Source: RGIG3701 sp031553595 (GTDB lineage: Bacteria > Planctomycetota > Planctomycetia > Pirellulales > Thermoguttaceae). From it: a stretch of DNA of 64,000 nucleotides. Positions within the stretch are counted from its first letter, which is position 1; each line of letters opens with the position of its first letter. The translations under genes were made by a program, and so were the position numbers. Shown one piece after another: positions 42,953 to 50,501 of this stretch. The DNA is taken from the NCBI GenBank assembly GCA_031553595.1, contig JAVBLI010000030.1, forward strand, positions 12,956-76,955, written 5' to 3'. The notes under the pieces are model-generated. The model ran no database searches and had not been told where the DNA came from. It saw only the letters and a list, made by a program, of their open reading frames with translations.

Positions 42953-42993
42953 AAAGAAAAAGGCCGCGAAAGGATTTTGTCTTCTCACGGCCT
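42953..42993 (-). terminator. Intrinsic terminator after rpoZ
   Basis: AGGCCGCGAAAGG (42961-42973) and CTTCTCACGGCCT (42981-42993) form a stem with a few mismatches and a 7-nt loop. On the minus strand it is followed by TTTTCTTT. It separates the yicC-gmk-rpoZ transcript from fabI. Confidence 0.75.
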
Positions 42994-43025
42994 AACCAAA
43001 CATGTTCCACAAAAAAGCGATCCGC

Positions 43026-43289
43026 CTACAAGCTGGACATATCCACCTCGCGGGGCACATCCATCGGCACATCATCCTCAATCGTCTTCAGTTCATTCTT
43101 CATGCTGAGATAAATTTTATCCTGCATGATTTCCTGAATCACGATCTCAAGATTCGACGCCCGCGGCAAAATCACCAGCGGCTTCGCGCCGTGATTCAGG
43201 GCGATAAGCCGTTTCTGAATCAGCGTCGAGAGCTTGAACCGCCCGCCGATTTTTTCGATGATTTTTTCTTCACGTAATTCGTCAATCAT
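43026..43289 (-). CDS. rpoZ: RNA polymerase omega subunit-like protein
   Basis: 87 residues from ATG 43289, which has GAGG eight nt upstream; a GTG nine nt earlier is less likely. The core MIDELREEKIIEKIGGRFKL and TLIQKRLIALNHG matches the omega fold, where a GG(R/K)(Y/F)xL segment and a following helix contact beta-prime. The region after about 55 (IQEIMQDKIYLSMKNEL) is the family's variable end. Its place directly behind gmk, as in many bacteria, supports the call. It begins 19 nt after the gmk stop. Confidence 0.82.
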   Translation of the reverse strand: MIDELREEKIIEKIGGRFKLSTLIQKRLIALNHGAKPLVILPRASNLEIVIQEIMQDKIYLSMKNELKTIEDDVPMDVPREVDMSSL

Positions 43290-43307
43290 TTTTTTCACCT
43301 CATGGGG

Positions 43308-43928
43308 TTATGATTTACACGCCGTGGCAAGGATGTCACAAAACTCCTGCACGGCTTCTTCCACCGTTCGATTTATTATAATGTACTCATACAGGCCGGA
43401 CTTGCCGATTTCGTATGCCGCGCGGTCCAGCCGCCGGGCGATCACGCCCTCGCTTTCCGTGCCCCGGCCGCGAAGCCGCGCTTCCAGCACCGCCTGTGAC
43501 TCCGGCATGATGAAAATCGTCACCGCGTCCGGATATTGCGACATCACCTGCGAGGCCCCGTCCACGTCAATTTCCAACAGCACCCACACGCCTTTTTGCA
43601 GCCGGTGCTCCACTTCACTGCGAAGCGTGCCGTAAAACGTGCCCTTCCCGAAAACCTCAGCGTATTCCAGCAGGCCGCCATTCGCGATCAGACGGCGAAA
43701 CGCGGTGTCCGTCAGGAAATAATAATCCACGCCCTCCGCCTCTCCCGCACGCGGCTGGCGGGTGGTGGCCGAAATGCTCAGCTCCAGCGGCACGGGCGAA
43801 ACCTCCAGCACCCGATTTCGGATCGTCGACTTCCCCACGCCGGAAGGGCCGGACATGACCACCAGGCGACCTGCGGTCGGGGTGTGGGGTGTAGGGTGTA
43901 GGGTGTAGGGTGGGGAGGATGGCATCAT
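43308..43928 (-). CDS. gmk: Guanylate kinase
   Basis: ATP-dependent phosphorylation of GMP to GDP; cytosolic. 206 residues from the ATG that overlaps the yicC stop (ATGA, 43928). The P-loop is GPSGVGKS at 27-34. Then come SISATTRQPRAGEAEGVDYY (GMP-binding), LLEYAEVFGKGTFYGTL, and a lid and hinge region ending ARRLDRAAYEI. Residues about 6-18 (PPYTLHPTPHTP) are an extra N-terminal tail encoded by a TAGGGTG repeat, absent from normal guanylate kinases. Second gene of yicC-gmk-rpoZ. Confidence 0.93.
   Translation of the reverse strand: MMPSSPPYTLHPTPHTPTAGRLVVMSGPSGVGKSTIRNRVLEVSPVPLELSISATTRQPRAGEAEGVDYYFLTDTAFRRLIANGGLLEYAEVFGKGTFYGTLRSEVEHRLQKGVWVLLEIDVDGASQVMSQYPDAVTIFIMPESQAVLEARLRGRGTESEGVIARRLDRAAYEIGKSGLYEYIIINRTVEEAVQEFCDILATACKS
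43879..43915. repeat. TAGGGTG tandem repeat in the gmk N-terminal codons
   Basis: On the plus strand GGGTGTGGGGTGTAGGG continues with further GTGTAGGGT units: about four copies of a 7-nt unit inside the first 20 codons of gmk. Confidence 0.75.
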
Positions 43929-44815
43929 TCCACGTTTTGTACCTGTTCGCGGATTCGCTCGATGCACGCCTTCATCTCGATCACCTCGTGCGAAATCTCG
44001 ACATCATTCGCCTTCGAGCCGATGGTGTTCACCTCACGGAAAAGCTCTTGCGTGAGGAAGTCCAGCTTTTTGCCCGGCGACGCCTCATTTTTCATGATCG
44101 ACTCGAACTGCTGCAAATGACTTTTCAGCCGCGCGATTTCCTCCGAAATGTCGCACCGGTCGGCGAAAATGGCCACCTCACGCAACACGTCCGATGGGTT
44201 AATCGAAACAGAATACTGCTCCAGGAGATTATTCACTTTATCCACCAGCCGCTGGGCGAACAGCACGGACACCTGCGGCGCCCGGGCCACGATCCGCTGC
44301 AAACACTGGATGATCACCTGGCGATTCTGCAGCATGTCCAGGGCCAGCGCCTCGCCCTCCCGGATGCGCATGGCGGTGAGCTTTTTCAGCGATTCCTGGA
44401 GCGTTTCCTGAACGTGAGCCCACAATTCCTCACTGTTTTCATCCGGCGCAATTTCCTCCACCACGCCGGGCAGCGTCAACAGCGATTCCAGCGAAAACGC
44501 GCCGCCGGCCGGAGCGTCCGTCTTGGCCGAGCCCCACTGTGTGAGCGTTTCATAATACTTTTCCAGCACCGGAAAGTTGATCCGATACCTGTCCGGCGAG
44601 CGGTCACTGACCATCCGCACCGTCACCTGAATCGTCCCCCGCGAAAGATGTTTGCGCACTTCCTCCTCAATCAGCGCCTCCATCCCGCCGAGCGTATCCC
44701 CAGTGCGGAGCGTTAATTTCAGATAGCGATTATTAATCGACCGGACTTCCACATATATGGAGACGCCGTTCCGCTGAACGCACGCATCTCCGAAACCCGT
44801 CATGCTCTGCAACAA
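43925..44815 (-). CDS. yicC: YicC/YloC-family endoribonuclease-like protein
   Basis: YicC proteins are conserved single-strand-specific endoribonuclease-like proteins usually next to gmk. The start is placed at a TTG (44815), giving MLQSMTGFGDA: family members begin with four residues before MTGFG, and GAGG stands six nt upstream. An ATG at 44803 is the conservative alternative. The protein (296 residues) shows VEVRSINNRYLKL near the N terminus and the family ending SPGKKLDFLTQELFREVNTI, then SKANDVEISHEVIEMKACIE. It ends in an ATGA overlap with gmk. Confidence 0.9.
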   Translation of the reverse strand: MLQSMTGFGDACVQRNGVSIYVEVRSINNRYLKLTLRTGDTLGGMEALIEEEVRKHLSRGTIQVTVRMVSDRSPDRYRINFPVLEKYYETLTQWGSAKTDAPAGGAFSLESLLTLPGVVEEIAPDENSEELWAHVQETLQESLKKLTAMRIREGEALALDMLQNRQVIIQCLQRIVARAPQVSVLFAQRLVDKVNNLLEQYSVSINPSDVLREVAIFADRCDISEEIARLKSHLQQFESIMKNEASPGKKLDFLTQELFREVNTIGSKANDVEISHEVIEMKACIERIREQVQNVE

Positions 44816-44888
44816 AAGACACCTCGAAATGCAGGAAAAGGGGAGGCCGCCTCGAAAAAGACGGCTTTCGGACACTCAAAAAACGTAA

Positions 44889-45749
44889 TTACTCGGCTGC
44901 GGGGGCCGGGGTTTCCTCAGCCGGCGCTGCATCCTCCGCCGGAATTTCTTCCGAGGGAGATTCGGCCGGAGCCGGAGCCGCTTCCGCCACGGTGGCGGGC
45001 GTTTCGATATGCGTTTCCTTGACCGGCGCGGATTCCACCGCCGGGGACTCGGCCGACTCAGGCGCCGATGCTTCCACCGTCGCGGGGGTTTCGACGTGCG
45101 TTTCCGCAGCCGGGGCCTCCACCGGAACCGTGGGATTTTCAGCAGGCACCGGGGCGGGAATCTCCGCCGGGAGCGTTTTTTCCGCAGGGGCCGCAGCCGG
45201 GGCTTCTTCCACAGGAACCGGAGCAGGCGTTTCTTCCACCGGCGTCACCACATCACCAGCCGGGGCCAGCGGTTCTTCCACCGGAACGATTTCCACTTCC
45301 TCCGCCGGAAGTTTTTCCTCCGTCACGGGAGCCGCGGGTGTTTTCGGCGTTTCCACAGGCGCTACAGGCGTTTCCACCGGCGCGGGAGCCACAGGCGCCG
45401 CGGGCGTTTCCGTCTGAATCGGCGCCACGGGCTCCGCCGTCCCCGGCGCAGGAGACGTGGACGCTTCTGGCTCGACCACTTTTTCATCCGCAGCCGCCGC
45501 TCTGATCGCGTCTTTATCCTGCGTATTCGCGAACCAAAAACCGGCACTGGCACACATCAAAATCCAGATCGCGGCGACCACGACCGTAATCCGCGTAAAG
45601 GTGTCCCCGGCTTTCGTTCCGAAAGCACTCTGACCGCCCATTCCGCCGAAAGCGCCGGCCAATCCGCCGCCCTTCCCCCGCTGAACCAGGATCAGGAGGA
45701 TCAGGAACAGAGACAAAAACAGCATCAACAAAAGAAACAGGATATCCAT
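44889..45749 (-). CDS. secG: SecG subunit with a ~200-residue Pro/Ala/Glu/Val tail
   Basis: SecG assists SecYE protein export. Residues 1-22 and 54-74 are its two membrane helices, joined by the signature LVQRGKGGGLAGAFGGMGGQ and SAFGTKAGDTFTRIT. Normal SecG ends soon after the second helix (about 75-110 residues). Here about 200 more residues form a low-complexity acidic tail of imperfect repeats such as APVETPVAPVETP, PVEEAPAAAPAEK and HVETPATVEASAPESAE. The start ATG (45749) agrees with the family. The gene follows tpiA by 101 nt that contain an AT-rich repeat. Confidence 0.93.
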   Translation of the reverse strand: MDILFLLLMLFLSLFLILLILVQRGKGGGLAGAFGGMGGQSAFGTKAGDTFTRITVVVAAIWILMCASAGFWFANTQDKDAIRAAAADEKVVEPEASTSPAPGTAEPVAPIQTETPAAPVAPAPVETPVAPVETPKTPAAPVTEEKLPAEEVEIVPVEEPLAPAGDVVTPVEETPAPVPVEEAPAAAPAEKTLPAEIPAPVPAENPTVPVEAPAAETHVETPATVEASAPESAESPAVESAPVKETHIETPATVAEAAPAPAESPSEEIPAEDAAPAEETPAPAAE

Positions 45750-45819
45750 CTTTATTTTCGCCTTTTATGATTAAAATTCCCGGTCAGCGCCCGGACAAAA
45801 GCCGAAACGCATCCATTTC

Positions 45820-45849
45820 ATTATAATTTATAAGTTTATAATTTATAAG
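45820..45849. repeat. Tandem 15-mer TTTATAATTTATAAG
   Basis: Two near-identical copies in direct tandem (45820-45834 and 45835-45849) abut the tpiA stop codon. Each copy is itself palindromic (TTATAATTTATAA), so it might act as a weak terminator stem. Confidence 0.65.
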
Positions 45850-45850
45850 C

Positions 45851-46609
45851 TTATTTCTTCGCGCCTTCAATAATTCCCATGAAAGAATCCGCTTTCAGGG
45901 CCGCGCCGCCGATCAGACCGCCGTCAATATTCGGCTGGTCCAGCAGCTCTTTCGCGTTATCCGGCTTCATGCTTCCGCCGTACTGAATCCGCACCGCGTC
46001 CGCCACCGCCTGGCCGTACTTCACGGCGATCAGCTTCCGGAGATTCGCGTGCGTCTCTTCCGCCTGCTGGGGCGTGGCGACTTTTCCCGTGCCGATGGCC
46101 CACACCGGCTCATACGCGATCACCACTTTTTTCATGTCTTCCGCACTGACGCCGGCCAGCGAGCCGTAAAACTGCTCCGCCACCACGTCGTCCGTCTCGC
46201 CCGCTTCACGCTCCGCCAGCATTTCGCCCACGCAAAGAATCGGAATCAGCCCCCCGGCCAGCACCGCCTTCAGCTTTTTATTCGTGAGCTGATTTCCCTC
46301 GCCAATAATGTTCCGGCGCTCACTGTGCCCCAGAATCACGTACTGACAGCCCAGATCTTTCAGCATTTCCACACTGACCTCACCCGTGAACGCGCCGTTT
46401 TTCTCAAAATAACAGTCCTGCGCGCCCAGCCCGACATTCGTCCCTTTCACCACCTGCGCGACAGCGTCCACGTACACGAAAGGCACACACACCGCCATCT
46501 CCGCGTAATCCACGCCCGCGGCCTTCGCCACCACGCCTTGCGCCAGGGCCACCGCTTCCGCGCGATTTAAGTTCATTTTCCAGTTACCAGCAATAAACGG
46601 ACGACGCAT
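45851..46609 (-). CDS. tpiA: Triosephosphate isomerase
   Basis: Interconverts dihydroxyacetone phosphate and glyceraldehyde-3-phosphate in glycolysis; cytosolic TIM barrel dimer. 252 residues from ATG 46609, with AAGGAG eight nt upstream; a TTG two codons earlier is unlikely. All catalytic segments are present: AGNWKMN (Lys11), ILGHSERRNI (His), the glutamate in VIAYEPVWAIGTGK with loop 6 following, and QYGGSMKPDNAKELL for phosphate binding. It may be transcribed with secG. Confidence 0.97.
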   Translation of the reverse strand: MRRPFIAGNWKMNLNRAEAVALAQGVVAKAAGVDYAEMAVCVPFVYVDAVAQVVKGTNVGLGAQDCYFEKNGAFTGEVSVEMLKDLGCQYVILGHSERRNIIGEGNQLTNKKLKAVLAGGLIPILCVGEMLAEREAGETDDVVAEQFYGSLAGVSAEDMKKVVIAYEPVWAIGTGKVATPQQAEETHANLRKLIAVKYGQAVADAVRIQYGGSMKPDNAKELLDQPNIDGGLIGGAALKADSFMGIIEGAKK

Positions 46610-46997
46610 GTTCAAAACTCCTTACGCACAAAACGTGAACGTGAAATCAATTTCATTCTCTATTATTTAAATGGTATCCCCCCACCCGGCCACACTCGAC
46701 GCACGGCGGTAAAATAACCATTCCAGATTCAAAGATTCCAGACCGTCTTATTATATCACCCCCACTATATTTTTTTAAGGGGGAGACGCGACAATTTTTT
46801 CGGCGCCGCCGGGACGGATTTTCGCCCGAAATTAAATTTATGGAAAAAACAGGATATTTTCACCCACATCTCTTTACATTCCCCGGCGTTTCGCGTTATA
46901 ATTAAAAGAATGACATAATTTTGCCTCCCCAAAATGATTTTTTGCATGTCAAAAAACATTTTCACAAAATTTTTCGATTTTCTCAAGGAATATTAAT
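46610..46997. other. Divergent intergenic region between tpiA and the cyclophilin gene
   Basis: No gene seen in these 388 nt. Visible elements are a palindrome TGAAAT-CA-ATTTCA (46642-46655) upstream of tpiA, a CCCCC/GGGGG pairing around 46757-46786 enclosing an AT-rich loop, and a strong promoter for the cyclophilin gene at 46873-46902. Confidence 0.6.
46873..46902 (+). promoter_or_regulatory. Sigma70-type promoter of the exported cyclophilin gene
   Basis: TTTACA (46873-46878), 18-nt spacer, TATAAT (46897-46902). Predicted start near 46909, giving a leader of about 89 nt. Confidence 0.7.
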
Positions 46998-48242
46998 ATG
47001 AAAAACACGCACCCAGCTTATTTTTCACTTTTTCTGCTCATCTCACTCATTTTAACGGCACAGACGGCTTTCGGGCAGGCCGCCCGCGTTCCGGCCGCAG
47101 CGCCCGCCGCCGCCCCGGCTGCTTCCGCCACGAAACTTACCCCGAAAGTGGAAGCATTCCAAAAGGCGCTGAAAGCGTACGCCGGCAGACTGGAGAAAGC
47201 GGAATCGCTGCAGCAGGAATACCTGAAGCCGGAAACCTCCGAGACGCGGAAAGAGGAAATCGGAACCGAGCTGGAAGAAATCGGGACCAGCGTGGGCAAG
47301 TTTTATCCCCAGATGGTGAAACTCGCGGAGGCCGCCTGGATGGAAGCCCCCGGTGCCACGGATGAGCTCATCATTTTCATCACCCAGGTAATCGACATGC
47401 GGATGACCGCCGGAAATTATGAAAGCGCGGCGAAACTTCTGCGCGGCATGCTGACCACGGATTACCCGCAAAAATTGCCGGAAATTTATGACGTGGCCGG
47501 CGAGGTGTTTTTCGTCCTGAACGAGTATGACTCGGCCGAGAAATTTTTCAAAATGGCCGAGCAGAAAAAAGTCATTTCCGATGAAAGCGTGGCGTGGCAG
47601 AAACTGCTTCCGTATTATAAGGTGGCGTGGGCCCGTGAAAAAACGCTCCGTGACCGTGAAAAAACGGCGGACGATCTGCCTCGCGTCCTGCTGAAGACCA
47701 CGAAAGGGGACATCACGCTGGAGCTTTTCGAGAATGACGCCCCGAACACCGTGGCGAATTTCATTTCGCTGGTGGAAAAGAAATTTTATGACGGCTCGCC
47801 CTTCCATAACGTCATTCCCGGCTTCATGGCCCAGACCGGCACGAATGGAGAAACCGGTGAGCCGGGCCCGGGATACCGAATCGCGTGTGAGGCTTCAAAA
47901 CCCGGTGCCCGCAAGCATTTCCGTGGTTCCGCGAGCATGGCCATCACCGAAAAAGACACCGGCGGTTCCCAGTTCTTTCTCTGTTTCACGCCGAATAAAG
48001 ATCTGGACAGCGTGAACACCGTGTTCGGCCGGATCATCAGCGGCTGGGACGCATTCAGTGAAATCACGCCCGTAAACGCATACACGCCGGATCCGCTGGC
48101 CGAGCCGGACATGATTCTCTCTGCGGAAGTCATCCGGAAGCGTGACCACGCCTATAAACCCGAGATCATCCGTGACGGCGCCGCCGCAAAAACCACAAAA
48201 AAGCCCGCCACGCCCGCAAAAACCGGGCCGTCCGCGTACTGA
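46998..48242 (+). CDS. Exported cyclophilin-type peptidyl-prolyl isomerase with helical N-terminal domain
   Basis: 414 residues. A signal peptide at 1-27 (cut near AFGQAA) is followed by an Ala/Pro spacer. A helical, TPR-like region at 50-225 (YESAAKLLRGMLTT; LNEYDSAEKFFKMAEQK) precedes the cyclophilin domain at 229-390. Active-site segments there are GSPFHNVIPGFMAQTG and GGSQFFLCFTPNKDLDSVNTV. The tail is Lys/Pro-rich. Predicted to catalyse proline isomerisation and help folding outside the cytoplasm. AAGGA stands eight nt before the ATG. It is transcribed alone and faces the next gene. Confidence 0.9.
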   Translation: MKNTHPAYFSLFLLISLILTAQTAFGQAARVPAAAPAAAPAASATKLTPKVEAFQKALKAYAGRLEKAESLQQEYLKPETSETRKEEIGTELEEIGTSVGKFYPQMVKLAEAAWMEAPGATDELIIFITQVIDMRMTAGNYESAAKLLRGMLTTDYPQKLPEIYDVAGEVFFVLNEYDSAEKFFKMAEQKKVISDESVAWQKLLPYYKVAWAREKTLRDREKTADDLPRVLLKTTKGDITLELFENDAPNTVANFISLVEKKFYDGSPFHNVIPGFMAQTGTNGETGEPGPGYRIACEASKPGARKHFRGSASMAITEKDTGGSQFFLCFTPNKDLDSVNTVFGRIISGWDAFSEITPVNAYTPDPLAEPDMILSAEVIRKRDHAYKPEIIRDGAAAKTTKKPATPAKTGPSAY

Positions 48243-48279
48243 TTTAATTAAAACGAAGAGTCTTCCATTTTTTAAGAAA

Positions 48280-48378
48280 GGAAACACGGAATTCGCTGAA
48301 AGAAAACAGAAAACGCGGAAATAATTTTTAAAATCTTTTCCGCGACTTCCGTTTCTTTTCCGCGTATTCCGTGTTTTA
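48280..48378. terminator. Large imperfect inverted repeat between convergent genes
   Basis: The left arm (about 48280-48322: GAAACACGGAATTCGCTG, then AAAACGCGGAA) pairs with the right arm (48335-48378: TTTTCCGCG, then CGCGTATTCCGTGTTTTA). Arms are about 43 nt and the loop AT-rich, about 12 nt. It fills the space between the cyclophilin gene and the convergent prenyltransferase-like gene, so a bidirectional terminator is likely. The wording of the arms also looks like a dispersed repeat. Confidence 0.65.
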
Positions 48379-48380
48379 TT

Positions 48381-49364
48381 TTAAAAAAGAGACGGCTCTC
48401 CACTTCCACCTGCCAGAATCGCCGCCGTGCCCACGCCGTAAAACGTGTACTCCACATCCGTTTCCGTATCCGGCAGCGCCGCGAGAAACCCGCCGGTATT
48501 CTGTTCCAGCGTGCGCACAAAATCCGCTGTCCGGTTTAAGGAAAACGTATTCAGCACGCCGAGATGCTCCAGCGTGACCACGGCCGTGAACGTGCTCAGC
48601 AGATCACTGACCGGGATCTGCGGATTCGCGCGCCACCCACCGTCCGGCATCATGTTCTCATGAAAAAACCGCACACATCCATCCATCACCTCCGGCGTCA
48701 GCTCCCCAAGCATCTGTAACGTACCCACGGCCGCCGCGGTGGGATTCGCGCCGCTGGCGTGCATGTCCGGGAGCTCTGAAAACCCGCCGTCCGCCTGCTG
48801 CCGGGCGAGTAAACTTTCCGCCAGACGCCGTCTTTCGCGGGCATCTTCCAGGCGTGTCACCGCCGCCAAAAATTCCGGCCCGAGAAGCACTAGCGCCGTC
48901 AGTGTCAGGAACGTCTGATACACGCTGCCGGCTCCGCTGCGTGCCGTTTTCGCGAACATTCCGTCCGGGCGCGCCAGCGGCGTCAGCTTCCGCCGCACTA
49001 TTTCCACGCATGCGTCTCCCGCCGGCAAAATCCGCTCCCCGGTGAGCATCTCCACAGACCGCGCGGTGGTGAGAAACGTCAGAAAATCCACCGGCGTAAA
49101 CGTTTCCGCACGCCCCGCATTCCCGCCGAGCCAGGCCGTCAGCCGCCTCCCGCTTTCCGCATCCTGCACCCCCAGCGTCAAAAGCGTCCGTAGCCCAAAC
49201 GAAGTGTAATACGGATCACTGGGCCGCTTCATCCGCCCCGTAAACCCGCCGTCCGCCTGCTGCTCGGCGAGCACAAAATCCCCATGCCGCCGCCGAAACG
49301 CCTCCCCCAGCCGCATCCCCGCCGCCATCATTTTCACCGCCAGCGCCGTCAGGTAATCGACCAT
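48381..49364 (-). CDS. Prenyltransferase/squalene-cyclase repeat protein
   Basis: 327 residues forming an alpha-alpha toroid. Repeats carry the Q-x-x-DGGF/W signature: EQQADGGFTG (about 33), RQQADGGFSEL (about 190), MMPDGGWRAN (about 240) and EQNTGGFLAAL (about 287). The length and repeat spacing resemble protein prenyltransferase beta subunits (about 330 residues) more than full hopene cyclases (over 600). The usual zinc histidine near the end appears lost: the segment is VEYTFYGVGTAAIL. It is therefore probably a binding fold or an enzyme of altered chemistry. No signal peptide. It follows the membrane protein gene by 18 nt. Confidence 0.78.
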   Translation of the reverse strand: MVDYLTALAVKMMAAGMRLGEAFRRRHGDFVLAEQQADGGFTGRMKRPSDPYYTSFGLRTLLTLGVQDAESGRRLTAWLGGNAGRAETFTPVDFLTFLTTARSVEMLTGERILPAGDACVEIVRRKLTPLARPDGMFAKTARSGAGSVYQTFLTLTALVLLGPEFLAAVTRLEDARERRRLAESLLARQQADGGFSELPDMHASGANPTAAAVGTLQMLGELTPEVMDGCVRFFHENMMPDGGWRANPQIPVSDLLSTFTAVVTLEHLGVLNTFSLNRTADFVRTLEQNTGGFLAALPDTETDVEYTFYGVGTAAILAGGSGEPSLF

Positions 49365-49382
49365 CCGCTCACCGTTACCCCG

Positions 49383-50414
49383 TCAATCCTCGAAAGCCGG
49401 CGACTGCACCGTGGCAGTCTGCGCCCGCTGCAACCGCTGCGGCGGAACCAGCGTTTCGCGCTGCACGCCCTGCGAAAACGCAGTGTGCCAGGATTTAAAG
49501 AAGCCGAAAATCGAAATCCCGCCCAGCGCCAGGCCGATCAAAAGATTCTTCCCCACCGCCTGCATCGCCTCCGAGCTTTCCATGAGAATTTCGTAAGCGA
49601 CAATCGCACTCTGCCAGAAAGCGACTTCCGGGTATTCCTTGGTGACCGCGATGTGAATTTCAATTCCGTAAGTCAGAAACACGGCCCCGACGCACATCAC
49701 AACGGCGATCAGGCTGCAAACGATCACGCTGCGGAGGTTATGCGTGCCGCCAAGATACGTAAATCCGTGAAAACAGCAGGCCGCGATCACGTACCCCGCG
49801 ATGGCCGCAATGTACCCGGCCAGGCCGACCGCCACCCACAGCGCGACGCCGATCATTCCGCCCAACACCGCTCCCAGAAGCCCCATCCCCCAATTTTTCC
49901 CCGAAAGCGGCTCCGTTTTCTTCGACTGCTCACAGAAATTTTCGTGGCACGCCTCACACTGACACACCACCGCCTCTCCGCCGATCATATACAGCCCCAC
50001 CCGTTCATGCGTCCCGCACTCAATGCATTTCGTGACGAAACGGTGCTGCACGAGCAACTGCTGCAACTGGCGGATGTAATTTCCCACCCACCGCAGCGTT
50101 TCCTCTTCCTCACCGGGCAAATCGCGGAACGAAATCGAGACGACGCCATACAGATTTTCCGCGTCTCCGCTCCAGGAGGCGTCAAACGCCCGCCCGCCGG
50201 AGGAGGCGACGAAATCCGTCAGCAGCCGTGCCAGTGCCTCCCCGCCCGCGGCATCCTGAGCCGTCACCCACGTGCCGACCCAAATGCTTTTCGCGGGACT
50301 TTCATTCTGCGTGACATAAAAAAGACAGTCCGACAAAAATCCCTGCACCGACGGCCCGTCCGCTTTATAAAACAGCCCCGTCTCCGCCACGATACGCTCT
50401 AGTGTGCTACTCAT
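49383..50414 (-). CDS. Membrane protein with Cys cluster, unknown function
   Basis: 343 residues from ATG 50414, with AGGAG six nt upstream; a GTG 42 nt earlier is unlikely. Residues 1-140 are soluble, with Trp- and Asp-rich beta segments. A cysteine pattern at about 148-178 (CIECGTHE, later CQCEACHENFC) suggests a zinc ribbon. Then come about four membrane helices (LLGAVLGGMIGVALWVAVG; YIAAIAGYVIAACC; VIVCSLIAVVMCVGAVFL; LLIGLALGGISIFGFF) and a Gln/Arg-rich tail. Family not recognised. It stands between the RNase E/G gene and the prenyltransferase-fold gene and may be cotranscribed with the latter. Confidence 0.75.
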   Translation of the reverse strand: MSSTLERIVAETGLFYKADGPSVQGFLSDCLFYVTQNESPAKSIWVGTWVTAQDAAGGEALARLLTDFVASSGGRAFDASWSGDAENLYGVVSISFRDLPGEEEETLRWVGNYIRQLQQLLVQHRFVTKCIECGTHERVGLYMIGGEAVVCQCEACHENFCEQSKKTEPLSGKNWGMGLLGAVLGGMIGVALWVAVGLAGYIAAIAGYVIAACCFHGFTYLGGTHNLRSVIVCSLIAVVMCVGAVFLTYGIEIHIAVTKEYPEVAFWQSAIVAYEILMESSEAMQAVGKNLLIGLALGGISIFGFFKSWHTAFSQGVQRETLVPPQRLQRAQTATVQSPAFED

Positions 50415-50501
50415 GACCGACTCCTTTCTTGTTCTGCAAGTAACATTTCTTTTCACCGCACCTCAGCGTCCGGCGTCCGCAACGCATGGCCATGCCGCGG
50501 G

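Noticed and set aside
44992..45417. Gly/Ser/Thr-rich plus-strand frame opposite secG
   Set aside because: It arises from reading the Pro/Ala/Glu tail codons backwards; no start signal.
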